A stretch of 64,000 bases of DNA, taken from positions 566,225 through 630,224 of the forward strand of contig NZ_CP013118.1 in assembly GCF_001443605.1 (NCBI RefSeq), read 5' to 3'. This document shows, piece by piece, positions 1-8,851 of the stretch (position 1 is the stretch's first letter; each line of letters opens with the position of its first letter). The DNA is from Salinivirga cyanobacteriivorans (lineage in GTDB: Bacteria > Bacteroidota > Bacteroidia > Bacteroidales > Salinivirgaceae). The translations under genes and the position numbers were made by a program. The notes beneath the pieces are model-generated. The model saw only the letters and a list, made by a program, of their open reading frames with translations, did not search any database and was not told where the DNA came from.

Positions 1-1963
1 AGGAAACATGGAAAACTTTAAAGCTGCTATTGTTGGCGGCGCCGATGCCGTATACCTTGGCATTAAACAATTTAATGCCCGTGGGCGCGCTCAAAACTTT
101 TCGTGGCAGGAACTTGCTACTGCCCTCGAAATAGGCCGACAATACAAAGTAAAGGTTTATGTCACACTCAATACAGTTATAAAAAACACTGAAATTGAGG
201 ATCTTATAGAAACACTTCATCATTTAAATCAACTACGACCCGATGCCCTCATTATACAGGACTGGGGTGTATATTACATTGTAAAAAAATATTTTCCTAA
301 ACTAAAAGTACATGCCAGCACACAAATGGGAAATCATAACCATTTGGGTACAAGTCATGCAAAAAAACTAGACTTTCAGCGGGTAATTTTGGCAAGAGAA
401 CTTACCATGCCCGAATTGGAACGTATTACACAAAACACCGAAGTTCAGACAGAAGTATTCATTCATGGAGCCCTCTGTTACTCTTTTTCGGGTATGTGTT
501 TGTTCAGTAGTTTTACAGGAGGACAGGGTGCTAATCGTGGGCTATGCAAGCAACCATGTCGCAGAATTTTCCATACGCCTCAAAAATCGACCCCGTTTAG
601 TTTAAAGGATCTTCAGTCGGAAAATAACATAGAACAACTCAAACAATTAAACATTCATTCGTTAAAAATAGAAGGTCGCTTAAAATCAGCAAATTATGTG
701 TTTAATGTAGCAAAAGCATACAAAATATTGCTAAATGACCCTTCAAAACGGAACGAAGCCCTTAAACTACTTGAAATGGATATGGGCAGAGATAAAACAG
801 GCTACTTTGCGGGCGGTGATGTATCCGGTGCTATTACCAGCCGCACTGCCACAGGCTATAATTTGGGACACATTATTAAAAATGATACTGAGTACCTGAC
901 GATACATACAAGCACAAAACTGGAGAAAGGAGACCGCTTAAGAATTGTGCACCAAGATGGAACACAAACAGCTTTTAAAATAAATAAACATAAGGCCATT
1001 GACAATGGCTACAGCATTTTAAAAACAGCACGCGGAAAATTTGCAAAGGGGGACAAAGTATTTTTGGCATCGCAAAAAGAGAAAAAAATAAAATCTATCG
1101 ATGTACCTGCTGCTGAATTCAGCTCAAAACCCATTAGTAAAAAAAATAAAGCTCAGGTAGCTGATGAAATAAAGGATAAAAAAAGAAAGAAGACCACGAA
1201 TAACAGAGATAATATTTATGTGAGAATCAATGATCTTGATTGGATTAAAAAAGTACAATTTAACGACATTGAAGGATTACTGTTAAAATTACCATTGAAG
1301 CAATATGGACAGCTGCGCACAGAGGTTCCATTTATAAAAAAGAACCTGCATAAAATTATTATTGAACTACCAGCTTTTATTCCCGAAGATGGAATAAGCA
1401 AATGGAAGGAGCTTATTAATAACCTGAAAAATAAAGGCATTAAAAAATTTGCCCTCAGTCATCTTTCCCAACAATTGTTTTTCAATCCAAAAGATTTCCT
1501 CATGACCAACGAGCAGGTTTATGCATTTAATGATGCTGCTATACACGTGTTTAAAACTGAAAAAATAAACAAGTATACCCTGCCTTTTGAAAATGATATG
1601 GACAACATTAAAAGCTACTCATTCTCTGATGGAATAATACCGGTATACTTCAGGCCACCCCTATTTTTCTCGCGTATGCCGGTTAAAATTGATTCCCGGA
1701 AGCCCGTTTTTGACGACTACAACCCAAATATGCAACTCAATTATATAAAACGCGATAACCTTAATTATATTTATCCGGAACAACCGGTATCATTTACACA
1801 CCAGGTCAATGAATTCAGAAAACAGGGGTTTAATAATTTCCTGGTTGATTTTAGCTTCGAAAAACCATCGCAGAACCGCTGGAAAACAGTTTTAAAACGG
1901 GTTAAATTTTCAGAACAAATACAACCTGCTTACAGTTTCAACCTTAAAAACGGGCTGGTATAA
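1..1963 (+). CDS. U32 peptidase-family protein, RlhA/TrhP type, 5' end cut by window
   Basis: The family acts in RNA hydroxylation (E. coli RlhA on 23S rRNA, TrhP on tRNA) although it is annotated as peptidase U32. The first ATG is at position 8, but the codons before it (GGA AAC) give Gly-Asn, and family members normally read ...PAGNMENFKAA here, so the true start lies upstream of base 1 and this entry is partial. The U32 signature is plain around residues 151-175 (EVFIHGALCYSFSGMC, then a GLCKQPCRR stretch with further cysteines). The length of 651+ residues fits the long RlhA-like branch with a C-terminal extension. A lysine-rich linker lies near residues 365-400. No neighbour is visible upstream. 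The assignment to the family is firm; the choice between RlhA and another subfamily is inference. Confidence 0.88.
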   Translation, partial: GNMENFKAAIVGGADAVYLGIKQFNARGRAQNFSWQELATALEIGRQYKVKVYVTLNTVIKNTEIEDLIETLHHLNQLRPDALIIQDWGVYYIVKKYFPKLKVHASTQMGNHNHLGTSHAKKLDFQRVILARELTMPELERITQNTEVQTEVFIHGALCYSFSGMCLFSSFTGGQGANRGLCKQPCRRIFHTPQKSTPFSLKDLQSENNIEQLKQLNIHSLKIEGRLKSANYVFNVAKAYKILLNDPSKRNEALKLLEMDMGRDKTGYFAGGDVSGAITSRTATGYNLGHIIKNDTEYLTIHTSTKLEKGDRLRIVHQDGTQTAFKINKHKAIDNGYSILKTARGKFAKGDKVFLASQKEKKIKSIDVPAAEFSSKPISKKNKAQVADEIKDKKRKKTTNNRDNIYVRINDLDWIKKVQFNDIEGLLLKLPLKQYGQLRTEVPFIKKNLHKIIIELPAFIPEDGISKWKELINNLKNKGIKKFALSHLSQQLFFNPKDFLMTNEQVYAFNDAAIHVFKTEKINKYTLPFENDMDNIKSYSFSDGIIPVYFRPPLFFSRMPVKIDSRKPVFDDYNPNMQLNYIKRDNLNYIYPEQPVSFTHQVNEFRKQGFNNFLVDFSFEKPSQNRWKTVLKRVKFSEQIQPAYSFNLKNGLV

Positions 1964-2089
1964 AAACATTTATAATAAAAGAATCAAATAAAGAGGGGAA
2001 ACCATTTTCTTTATCTACAAAATCCATATTTTGCATAACCTCAGAATTTACGTAATTTTATAACAATCAGAACTCAAAAATTTACTGCA

Positions 2090-3727
2090 ATGAAAACAAA
2101 AAACTTAATTTTAGTTGTATTGATAATAAGCCTGGTCGGGATGTTCAATTCCTGCTCAAAACCGGATCAGCATTTAAAAACGATACCCTCTACGGCTCAT
2201 TTGGTGGGCTCTGTAGACTTGCTTAGCACCGCAAAAAAAGCACAACTTTACGATTTGGACCAATATGCTTTTTACAATGAAATGATGAAAAAACTGCAAG
2301 AGGAAAACCCTGAATTGCACAGTTATCTCTCAGAAATAATTAGCAACCCCCTGAAAACAGGCCTTCGGTACCGTGAAGATCTTTTTATGTTCGCCGAAGA
2401 CCTCAATTCGAACCCTTACATGGGTATTACCATGTCTGTTCGTAATAGTGACGATTTTAAGACTTTCATCACCAATATTGTGGAGAAAACTAAAAGCGAA
2501 ATGGTCATTACTAAAAAGGAAGGTCTAAGCTATGCCACTGAAAAAAACATGATGATTGCCTACGATAATGAGAAAATGCTCATGGTTGCTCATGAAGGCT
2601 CAGGTGAAGATGAGCTATTTAGCTACATAAAAACCTTAATGAACCAAACTACCGAAGACGCAATTTTATCGCATAGCGACTTCAAAAAATTTAAAGCCGA
2701 TAAAAAGGATTTTAACCTCTGGCTGGCAAGTGATGCTTTACCCCAAACACCCCAAACAGCAATGATCAAAACCCAGATACCTTTTGAAACAGAAGGCAAT
2801 TACTTACATGCGCATATGAATTTTGAGGATGAGGGTATTTTTAGTACAGCAAAATGGACCTTCAATGAAGAAATTCAGGCTATTCTGGATGATTATGACT
2901 TTTCGCGCAAATTTAATACCGGATTACTCAATTACTTACCAAAAGATAATTATGCCACAATTGGTTTCGGACTTAACCCCGATGCCATCTACAAATGGTT
3001 AAATGATATACCATCATACAAAAATATGCTCGACCAGGCCAACAAAAATGCACCACTAAGCGCAGAGAAAGTTGTAAATAGCCTGAAGGGTGATATTATA
3101 GTTGCCATGCACGGATTCATGCTTCCCGATGAGGCTGAAACAACAAGCCCGGGCGCTCAAAACCAAAATGTAATGCCTTATGCATCTGCAATTGTATCAA
3201 TGAACAACAGCGATGTTTATGACCAAATCGTTAATAATATGCTTCCAAAAGGCCTGTTCGAAGAAATGAACACCTATTACAGGGGCAAATTTGCTGGTTT
3301 CTATGTATATTTTGGATTGTACAACAATAACCTGATTGTAACAAATGATAAAAACGTAATTGAAGCTGCTACAGATGGGGGCTTAGAAGAAAACGTCGGA
3401 AAAACTGAGTTGGCCGACATTTTCAATCATAGTACATTTATGTATATGAACATGGATTGGGACCAATATCCGGATGGCTTGAAAGATATGATGGAAAAAA
3501 ATATGAGTAATGCTGAATTTGAAAACTTCAGATCTGTTACAAACTATACCAAACAGATGCAGGTTTATGAAGAAAATATAGGAGAAGGTAAAATGGAGTT
3601 TTTAATGAAGAACAACGATGGAAATGCGCTCCACACCATTATGCAAATAATTGATGAACAACGAATGAAAATCAATAAGAAAGAAGAGGAAAAAAAGGAT
3701 AAACTAGCCGTAGTTATTCAAGAATAA
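2090..3727 (+). CDS. exported lipoprotein, DUF4836-like
   Basis: The 545-residue product starts with a lipoprotein signal peptide (hydrophobic run, then FNSC with the lipidated Cys at about residue 22). The mature part opens with a segment on 'IPSTAHLVGSVDLLS', which resembles the opening of Bacteroidota DUF4836 proteins, where two similar halves measure a 'self' value; no catalytic motif is visible. The C-terminus is charged and probably coiled. The gene stands alone, 126 bp after the U32 gene, and ends at a strong terminator at 3775-3803. The function is unknown. The DUF4836 assignment is from overall look and should be treated as likely, not proven. Confidence 0.75.
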   Translation: MKTKNLILVVLIISLVGMFNSCSKPDQHLKTIPSTAHLVGSVDLLSTAKKAQLYDLDQYAFYNEMMKKLQEENPELHSYLSEIISNPLKTGLRYREDLFMFAEDLNSNPYMGITMSVRNSDDFKTFITNIVEKTKSEMVITKKEGLSYATEKNMMIAYDNEKMLMVAHEGSGEDELFSYIKTLMNQTTEDAILSHSDFKKFKADKKDFNLWLASDALPQTPQTAMIKTQIPFETEGNYLHAHMNFEDEGIFSTAKWTFNEEIQAILDDYDFSRKFNTGLLNYLPKDNYATIGFGLNPDAIYKWLNDIPSYKNMLDQANKNAPLSAEKVVNSLKGDIIVAMHGFMLPDEAETTSPGAQNQNVMPYASAIVSMNNSDVYDQIVNNMLPKGLFEEMNTYYRGKFAGFYVYFGLYNNNLIVTNDKNVIEAATDGGLEENVGKTELADIFNHSTFMYMNMDWDQYPDGLKDMMEKNMSNAEFENFRSVTNYTKQMQVYEENIGEGKMEFLMKNNDGNALHTIMQIIDEQRMKINKKEEEKKDKLAVVIQE

Positions 3728-3774
3728 ATATGAACATATAAAAATATTTAAGCTAATAAATATATCTATAAAAG

Positions 3775-3803
3775 GCGACACGCATTGCGTGTCGCTTTTT
3801 TTA
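3775..3803 (+). terminator. intrinsic terminator after the lipoprotein gene
   Basis: GCGACACGCA (3775-3784) pairs perfectly with TGCGTGTCGC (3786-3795), and the stem is followed by a run of seven T. It lies 47 bp after the stop codon of the upstream lipoprotein gene. Confidence 0.9.
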
Positions 3804-3855
3804 TGACCAAATGAATAGCGGGTAAAACTACCTGATTGACAAAAAATCTTATGAA

Positions 3856-3888
3856 TTTGTTAAAATTGGTTAAATTATTGTATATTTG
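3856..3888 (+). promoter_or_regulatory. Bacteroidota consensus promoter for a small RNA
   Basis: TTTG at 3856-3859 is followed after 21 bp by TATATTTG at 3881-3888. This matches the phylum consensus TTTG-N19-21-TAnnTTTG exactly. No open reading frame follows; a short hairpin transcript with a terminator does. Confidence 0.75.
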
Positions 3889-3893
3889 TAGTG

Positions 3894-3983
3894 GGTTTTT
3901 AATCGACAGTTTATACTGTCGTCATGGTTTTAAGGGTTAATAACGGTGCGAGAGGAAATTTTTGTTTCCTCTCGTTTCTTTTT
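3894..3983 (+). ncRNA. candidate small RNA, about 90 nt, two hairpins
   Basis: Between a perfect consensus promoter and an intrinsic terminator lies a roughly 90-nt stretch with no reading frame. Hairpin 1 is CGACAGT/ACTGTCG (3904-3910 with 3915-3921, loop TTAT). A single-stranded GT-rich segment follows. Hairpin 2 is the terminator, CGAGAGGAAA/TTTCCTCTCG (3949-3958 with 3965-3974) followed by TTTCTTTTTT. Promoter, compact stem, unpaired middle and terminator is the usual layout of a trans-acting sRNA. It could also be a short leader of a lost gene. I do not recognise it as a known RNA family; the start point is inferred from the promoter spacing. Confidence 0.6.
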
Positions 3984-4208
3984 GTTCAAATACCCACTAA
4001 AAATAGCGCTTTCTTACAGTTATGGTGCTTTAGCCACTATTTCCTATTACCATTATCAATTTAATCCATCAAATGAAAAGTTGTGGACTTTTAAGAATTT
4101 ATGTAAAAAAGGTCTTTTATGAAACATTCTTGAAATCACCGATTGAAAAGCCTTGCAAATAATCACCTACCTATCGCGGAAAAATTGTGCTGGCTGGAAG
4201 AAATAAAA

Positions 4209-4349
4209 CGCGAATAAAACCTAAAATGGTATCCGTTTTAATCAGCATATCTATGATATTTCTGGTTGCACAAGCGCATAGTCCTACATACGCTAAACAC
4301 ATTCTACTTCGCATATTTTTTATGGATTTAACCGCTTAATCCGTGTTCT
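4209..4349 (+). repeat. degenerate intergenic repeat, copy A
   Basis: Shares with copy B a start CGCGAATA, a 31-bp core (4231-4261) that differs at one base only, and an end AATCCGTGTTCT. The spacing from start to core is 22 bp in both copies and total lengths are 141 and 137 bp. Confidence 0.65.
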
Positions 4350-4694
4350 AAATTTCACGAGACTACAAGCCATGCATGCCTGTCAGGCGATAAACAACAT
4401 TAGCAAACTAGCTAACTTGCACGCGGCTTCAGCCGGGTGTTTTGGTTCCCAAAACAGACTCGCCGCGATATTTCATAAATTGTAAACGGAACACGATTAT
4501 CGGCGTAATTGTAAATGCGCCAAATCAATTGTAATCTATTGAAACCGCATTAATTTAAATCGGTGCTCACTCAATAAAATAGGACGCGGATTATACAGAT
4601 TGATTAATTTATGGCTAATGTTTTATTTCAAACATTTTGCTAATACAAACTTCAATCAAAATCCTGAATCCGATATCATTGATAGACGGATTAT

Positions 4695-4831
4695 CGCGAA
4701 TACAAGCAATAACGGCATCCGTTTTAATCAGCACATCTATGATATTTTTATGATAGTGCAAAAATCTAAAATCCAGGTGATTAGTTTCATGAGATATTTT
4801 TTCTAAATTCTAACAGCTCAATCCGTGTTCT
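4695..4831 (+). repeat. degenerate intergenic repeat, copy B
   Basis: Second copy of the repeat at 4209-4349, in the same orientation and 486 bp downstream. The core at 4717-4747 matches 30 of 31 bases. The stretch between core and end has diverged strongly. Confidence 0.65.
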
Positions 4832-5062
4832 TTTTTTTGATAAGCTTTCAAGGCCATTGTCGAAGTTCAACTTCACTCCACCACTTTATAAAATGCTCCA
4901 CTCCAACCATCTACGTTGTTATACTTAAAATGTATTGATGTTATTTTAAAAGAGTACATATGTTTATTTTTAATTTTCAGGTCATATACTCCCCTATTGC
5001 CAGTTTTGCAGTCTCTTACCCACAACATACCCCAAAAACCATATTCGTGCCTTGCTCCGCCG

Positions 5063-5107
5063 AAGCTACGCGAAGGCGAAGTGTGTTCCGCCAGCCGGCG
5101 AATCATG
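5063..5107 (-). repeat. fragment of a dispersed intergenic repeat family
   Basis: The 19 bases AAGCTACGCGAAGGCGAAG (5063-5081) recur, reversed, at 31454-31472. CCAGCCGGCGAATCATG (5091-5107) is the exact reverse complement of 62755-62771, inside the hairpin repeat near the end of the window. Two exact matches to different intergenic repeats within 45 bp point to a composite or decayed mobile fragment. Confidence 0.55.
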
Positions 5108-5158
5108 GGTCGGCTCATCCCATTTTTTAGGGACAAAACCATAGAAAAGCTTAAGGTT

Positions 5159-5190
5159 TTTGGCTATTTCATCCTTTTTACATACTTTTG
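5159..5190 (+). promoter_or_regulatory. promoter of the porin-proVWX operon
   Basis: TTTG (5159-5162), a 20-bp spacer, then TACTTTTG (5183-5190) match TTTG-N19-21-TAnnTTTG. Transcription would begin near 5197, giving a leader of about 190 nt before the porin start. Confidence 0.65.
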
Positions 5191-5196
5191 CAGCGC

Positions 5197-5387
5197 GTAT
5201 GACAATACGAAATACTTGCATAGACAACATTCAGATAGTTGTGCTGGAATTTATTCACAAATTCCTGTTCAAGCTGGCAACACACTTATGACTTTTTTAA
5301 ACATTCCTCTTGTCAACTTGTTGCCATAACGTGAACCAGGCAAAACACTATTTTTTTAATTTTTATAAACTTAAAAATCAATTTATT
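5197..5387 (+). promoter_or_regulatory. long 5' leader of the osmoprotectant operon
   Basis: The predicted transcript has about 190 untranslated bases. GGCAACA (5276-5282) can pair with TGTTGCC (5319-5325), closing a loop of 36 nt. A U-rich stretch follows before the start codon. The leader may carry control or RNA stability signals; no known riboswitch was recognised. Confidence 0.35.
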
Positions 5388-6653
5388 ATGAAGAAAATGA
5401 ACATTGTTCAATTTTTAGGTATTTTTTTGATTTTATTCACAGCCTTTTCATCTTCTGCTGTAGCGCAGGAAGAAGAGAATAAGGATGGATTTAAATTTGG
5501 TGGTGCTGTACGTTACAACATCATCAGCGAATCGTATGAAAGTGACCCCACTACATTAAACACCTATGCCACATGGGATACATGGCGTTTAAATGTAGAT
5601 GGTACCATGAAAGGACTCGACATGAGTTTTGAGTACCGCTTTTACCCAACTTTTGCAACACATTTTATGCACCACGGTTGGATAGGCTACAATTTCAATG
5701 ATGTAGCTTACATGAAGCTTGGAGTAAGCCAGGTACCTTTTGGTATCACTAAATTCGCTTCACACTCATGGTGGTTCCAGGGACCTTACTATGTAGGTCT
5801 TGAGGATGATTATGACATGGGTATCAAATTTGATTTGAATTTTGTAGAAAACCTTGATCTGGCAGTGGCCTACTATCGTCAGGCAGAACCAGAAGGTCCT
5901 TTTTACGATGGATTAAGTACTTTCGGTAATGCTGGTCCAGGAAGATATTCATATGATATCACGCCATCGGGAAATGCTTCTGTAAGAGAGCTAAATAACT
6001 TTAATGTAAGAGCGGCTTACCATATTACAGAAGACATCGAAATTGGTGCATCTGGACAATTTGGACAAAACTATAATTCAGTCCTAGACGAATCAGAAAT
6101 GTCTACAGCTTTTGCCGGACACTTAGTAGCCAATTTTGGAAACTTCAACTTCAAAGGTGAATTTGTAAATTACAATTATGCAGCTAAGTTGGATGATGAA
6201 AGTGATGCTAAAACGCTTCCAATGGGAGCTTATGGCTCAATATATCAGGTAGCTACCGAAGCAAACATGTATGTTGCAGGATTAGCTTATACAATACCAG
6301 TTGACCTGGGCCCAATTAGCAGCATTCAACCATATGTTGATTTCACAATGTTTGACAAATCAAACAGCGATTTTGAAGATTCATACCACTTAATACCTGG
6401 TTTTCTTGTATCAGCAGGCCCAATTTATGCATATTTCGACTTTGCCATGGGTAAAAACCAACCATGGTTAACCGAAGACTTCGGAACAGGCCTTGGAGAA
6501 GGAAGACTTTACGAATTAGATGCAACGCCTGGAGATGACTCTGATGACTATTATTATACAACAGATGATGCTGTAAAAGCAGGTACACCAGTACCATTAT
6601 CAGATGTGGAATGGAATCTACGTTTCAACATTAATGTTGGATATTACTTCTAA
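5388..6653 (+). CDS. outer-membrane beta-barrel porin linked to osmoprotectant uptake
   Basis: The start ATG at 5388 is chosen because it opens a clean signal peptide (MKKMNIVQFLG..., cleavage near AVAQ|EE, residue 23); an upstream in-frame extension would bury it. The mature protein of about 400 residues is made of alternating amphipathic strands rich in Tyr, Phe and Gly and ends with Phe (...NVGYYF), as expected for a Bam-inserted barrel. It resembles phosphate-selective porin-like proteins (porin O/P superfamily). It is first in a run with proV, proW and proX, only 64 bp before proV, so it probably passes glycine betaine or a related solute across the outer membrane. Substrate is inference from context. 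Confidence 0.85.
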   Translation: MKKMNIVQFLGIFLILFTAFSSSAVAQEEENKDGFKFGGAVRYNIISESYESDPTTLNTYATWDTWRLNVDGTMKGLDMSFEYRFYPTFATHFMHHGWIGYNFNDVAYMKLGVSQVPFGITKFASHSWWFQGPYYVGLEDDYDMGIKFDLNFVENLDLAVAYYRQAEPEGPFYDGLSTFGNAGPGRYSYDITPSGNASVRELNNFNVRAAYHITEDIEIGASGQFGQNYNSVLDESEMSTAFAGHLVANFGNFNFKGEFVNYNYAAKLDDESDAKTLPMGAYGSIYQVATEANMYVAGLAYTIPVDLGPISSIQPYVDFTMFDKSNSDFEDSYHLIPGFLVSAGPIYAYFDFAMGKNQPWLTEDFGTGLGEGRLYELDATPGDDSDDYYYTTDDAVKAGTPVPLSDVEWNLRFNINVGYYF

Positions 6654-6663
6654 AAATCGTAAA

Positions 6664-6693
6664 TTAGTTCCCGGATTGGTTTCCGGGAACTAA
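6664..6693 (+). promoter_or_regulatory. stem-loop between porin and proV, no T-tract
   Basis: TTAGTTCCCGG (6664-6674) pairs perfectly over 11 bp with CCGGGAACTAA (6683-6693) around an 8-nt loop. No T-run follows, so it is not a standard terminator. It may protect or process the porin mRNA and allow more porin than transporter to be made. Confidence 0.6.
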
Positions 6694-6717
6694 ATATCAT
6701 CACGAAATACATATAAT

Positions 6718-7953
6718 ATGAGTGACATACAAGTAAAGAATTTGAATGTCATTTTCGGAAAACGCAAAAAAGAAGCGCTCAAATTACTTAATGAAGGGTA
6801 CTCTAAAGCCGACATACTTGATAAAACAGGTTGTACAGTTGGTGTATATGATGCCAGCCTTGATATAAAAGAAGGCGAAATTTTTGTAGTAATGGGCCTT
6901 TCCGGAAGTGGTAAATCAACACTTTTGCGCTGTTTCAACAGGTTGATAGACCCAACATCAGGGTCAATTGAAATGGATGGCAGAGATATTATACAAACTT
7001 CCGACGCAGAACTTAGAGAAATACGGCGGAAGAAAATGACCATGGTTTTCCAGCACTTTGGATTATTACCGCACCGTACTGTTAGCAGTAATGTAGCATT
7101 CGGACTTGAAATTCAGGGTGTAGATGAGGAAACAAGAATAAAAACAGCATATGAGACCATAGAAACAGTTGGTCTTAAAGGCTATGAAGAGCAAATGACC
7201 GGTCAGCTAAGTGGTGGTATGCAGCAACGTGTTGGGTTGGCCAGAGCACTGGCTACCAATCCGGAAGTATTGCTGATGGATGAAGCGTTTAGTGCACTGG
7301 ACCCGCTGATTAGAACAAACATGCAGGATGAACTATTGCAACTGCAGGAAAAAGTGCATAAAACCATTCTTTTTATCACACACGACCTGGATGAAGCATT
7401 AAAACTTGGTGACCGTATTGCCATAATGAAAGATGGTAAGGTAGTACAGGTAGGTACGCCGGAGGAAATTTTAACCAATCCAGCTGACGATTACGTTAAA
7501 GCTTTTGTTGAAAATGTAGACAGAGGCGATATTGTAACCGCCCGTTCGATTATGTTTGAAAAACCTGACAGTGTACGTATCGATCACGACGGACCAAAAA
7601 TTGCACTTCGTAAAATGCGTAAACACGGTGTTACCTCACTGCCAGTAGTAGATACCCAAAACACCTTCCTTGGTTTCGTTAAAGATACCGAAATGGTGGA
7701 GATGGAAGAAAAAGGACTTGATAAAATCAGTGAGTTCATGCATACAAAAAAAGAGGTTACTGCTGTGAGTCCCGAAACTCCCGTTTCAGAATTATTACCA
7801 CTATTTCTCGATAACATTTACAACATGGCTGTAGTTGATGACAACAAAAAATTACTAGGTGTTGTAGTGCATTCTTCAGTTATTAGCGAAATGATTGGTA
7901 TAGAGCGCAAAGAAGTTGTTCAACTTAAAGAAGATGGAGGAGTTGACCTATGA
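6718..7953 (+). CDS. proV: glycine betaine/proline ABC transporter ATPase with CBS pair
   Basis: The 411-residue ATPase energises uptake of glycine betaine or related quaternary amines. Walker A is GLSGSGKST (residues 60-68), the signature LSGGMQQRVGLARAL lies at 164-178 and Walker B LLMDEAFSALD at 185-195. Residues from about 275 to the end form two CBS domains, which in OpuA-type transporters sense ionic strength and gate transport. The N-terminal 50 residues carry the extra segment typical of the ProV/OpuAA family. The stop overlaps the proW start by four bases (ATGA), so the two are translationally coupled. Assignment to ProV/OpuAA is firm; the exact substrate is not seen in sequence. Confidence 0.95.
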   Translation: MSDIQVKNLNVIFGKRKKEALKLLNEGYSKADILDKTGCTVGVYDASLDIKEGEIFVVMGLSGSGKSTLLRCFNRLIDPTSGSIEMDGRDIIQTSDAELREIRRKKMTMVFQHFGLLPHRTVSSNVAFGLEIQGVDEETRIKTAYETIETVGLKGYEEQMTGQLSGGMQQRVGLARALATNPEVLLMDEAFSALDPLIRTNMQDELLQLQEKVHKTILFITHDLDEALKLGDRIAIMKDGKVVQVGTPEEILTNPADDYVKAFVENVDRGDIVTARSIMFEKPDSVRIDHDGPKIALRKMRKHGVTSLPVVDTQNTFLGFVKDTEMVEMEEKGLDKISEFMHTKKEVTAVSPETPVSELLPLFLDNIYNMAVVDDNKKLLGVVVHSSVISEMIGIERKEVVQLKEDGGVDL

Positions 7954-8822
7954 AAATAGAACTTGGTAAATATATTGAACAGGGAGTCGATTGGCTTTCG
8001 GCCAATGCAGGGGGATTCTTTGATGCTATAACAGCCGGCGTAGATGCGGTAGTTACGGCCATGCAATTTGTCCTGCTAAATTCTCCTTTCTGGCTCACAA
8101 TTATAATTCTGGCCCTCTTATCATATTACCTGCCTGCCAGAGGTAAATTATTCACCAAAGCTGGTTGGAAAGCAGGTGGAGGTATGCTAATATTCACAGT
8201 ACTTGGACTTTTACTTCTTTATTTTATGGGGTACTGGGAGGAAACAATGTTGACAATTGCACTAATTTTGGCCTCTGCACTTATTGCGCTGATAATTGGT
8301 ATCCCACTGGGAATATATGCTGCACGAAATGATGGTGCAGAGAAAATTATAAGGCCGATACTGGACTTTATGCAGACCATGCCAGCCTTTGTCTATCTTA
8401 TACCAGCCATTATATTATTTAGTGTTGGTAATGTTCCAGGTGTTGTGGCAACAATTATTTTTGCCTTACCACCAGCAGTTCGCCTAACAAATCTTGGTAT
8501 CAGAAATGTACCAGAAGATGTTGTAGAAGCTTCAAAAGCGTTTGGATCAACCAAAAGGCAGTTACTATTTAAAGTGCAGCTGCCACTGGCAATGACAACA
8601 ATATTAGCTGGTGTTAACCAGGTTATTATGTTGTCGCTATCAATGGTAGTTATTGCTTCAATGGTAGGTGCCGGAGGACTTGGACAGGCCGTTTATAAAG
8701 GTATACTTAAAGCCGATATAGGCCTTGGATTCGAAGCCGGAGTTGGTATTGTAGTATTAGCAATTATACTTGACCGAATTACACAAAATCTTGGGTTCGG
8801 TCCTTCAAAACCTAAAGAATAA
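7950..8822 (+). CDS. proW: glycine betaine/proline ABC transporter permease
   Basis: A 290-residue inner-membrane permease with about seven hydrophobic segments. The binding-protein-dependent transport motif, with the EAA-type loop (EASKAFGSTKRQLLFKVQLP, about residues 190-209), is the ATPase contact. A leading amphipathic segment (residues 1-40) precedes the first membrane span. It overlaps proV by four bases and is followed after 29 bp by the binding protein gene, so proV-proW-proX form the complete importer. Bacillus and E. coli relatives import betaine, proline or carnitine. Confidence 0.94.
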   Translation: MKIELGKYIEQGVDWLSANAGGFFDAITAGVDAVVTAMQFVLLNSPFWLTIIILALLSYYLPARGKLFTKAGWKAGGGMLIFTVLGLLLLYFMGYWEETMLTIALILASALIALIIGIPLGIYAARNDGAEKIIRPILDFMQTMPAFVYLIPAIILFSVGNVPGVVATIIFALPPAVRLTNLGIRNVPEDVVEASKAFGSTKRQLLFKVQLPLAMTTILAGVNQVIMLSLSMVVIASMVGAGGLGQAVYKGILKADIGLGFEAGVGIVVLAIILDRITQNLGFGPSKPKE

Positions 8823-8851
8823 TCTAATAATCAAACAAAAATTAACAAACT

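Larger units (their letters stand above)
3984..5158. other. long non-coding stretch with decayed repeats
   Basis: No reading frame here has a credible protein. It holds two copies of a degenerate repeat of about 140 bp (4209-4349 and 4695-4831), a hairpin TGTTTTGG/CCAAAACA (4438-4445 with 4449-4456) inside a GC-richer patch, and a fragment (5063-5107) shared with other intergenic regions of the window. Phrases such as 'aatccgtgttct' recur, which suggests old copies of an interspersed element. Confidence 0.6.

Noticed and set aside
4600-4806. 68-residue reading frame in the intergenic repeat zone
   Set aside because: It runs through repeat copy B, has no start signal, and its composition does not resemble a protein.
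4873-5329. Two reading frames of 89 and 137 residues on opposite strands
   Set aside because: They cover the dispersed repeat fragment and the porin promoter, and neither shows a domain or a signal sequence.
5310-5387. N-terminal extension of the porin frame
   Set aside because: The signal peptide begins at 5388; the extension would hide it.
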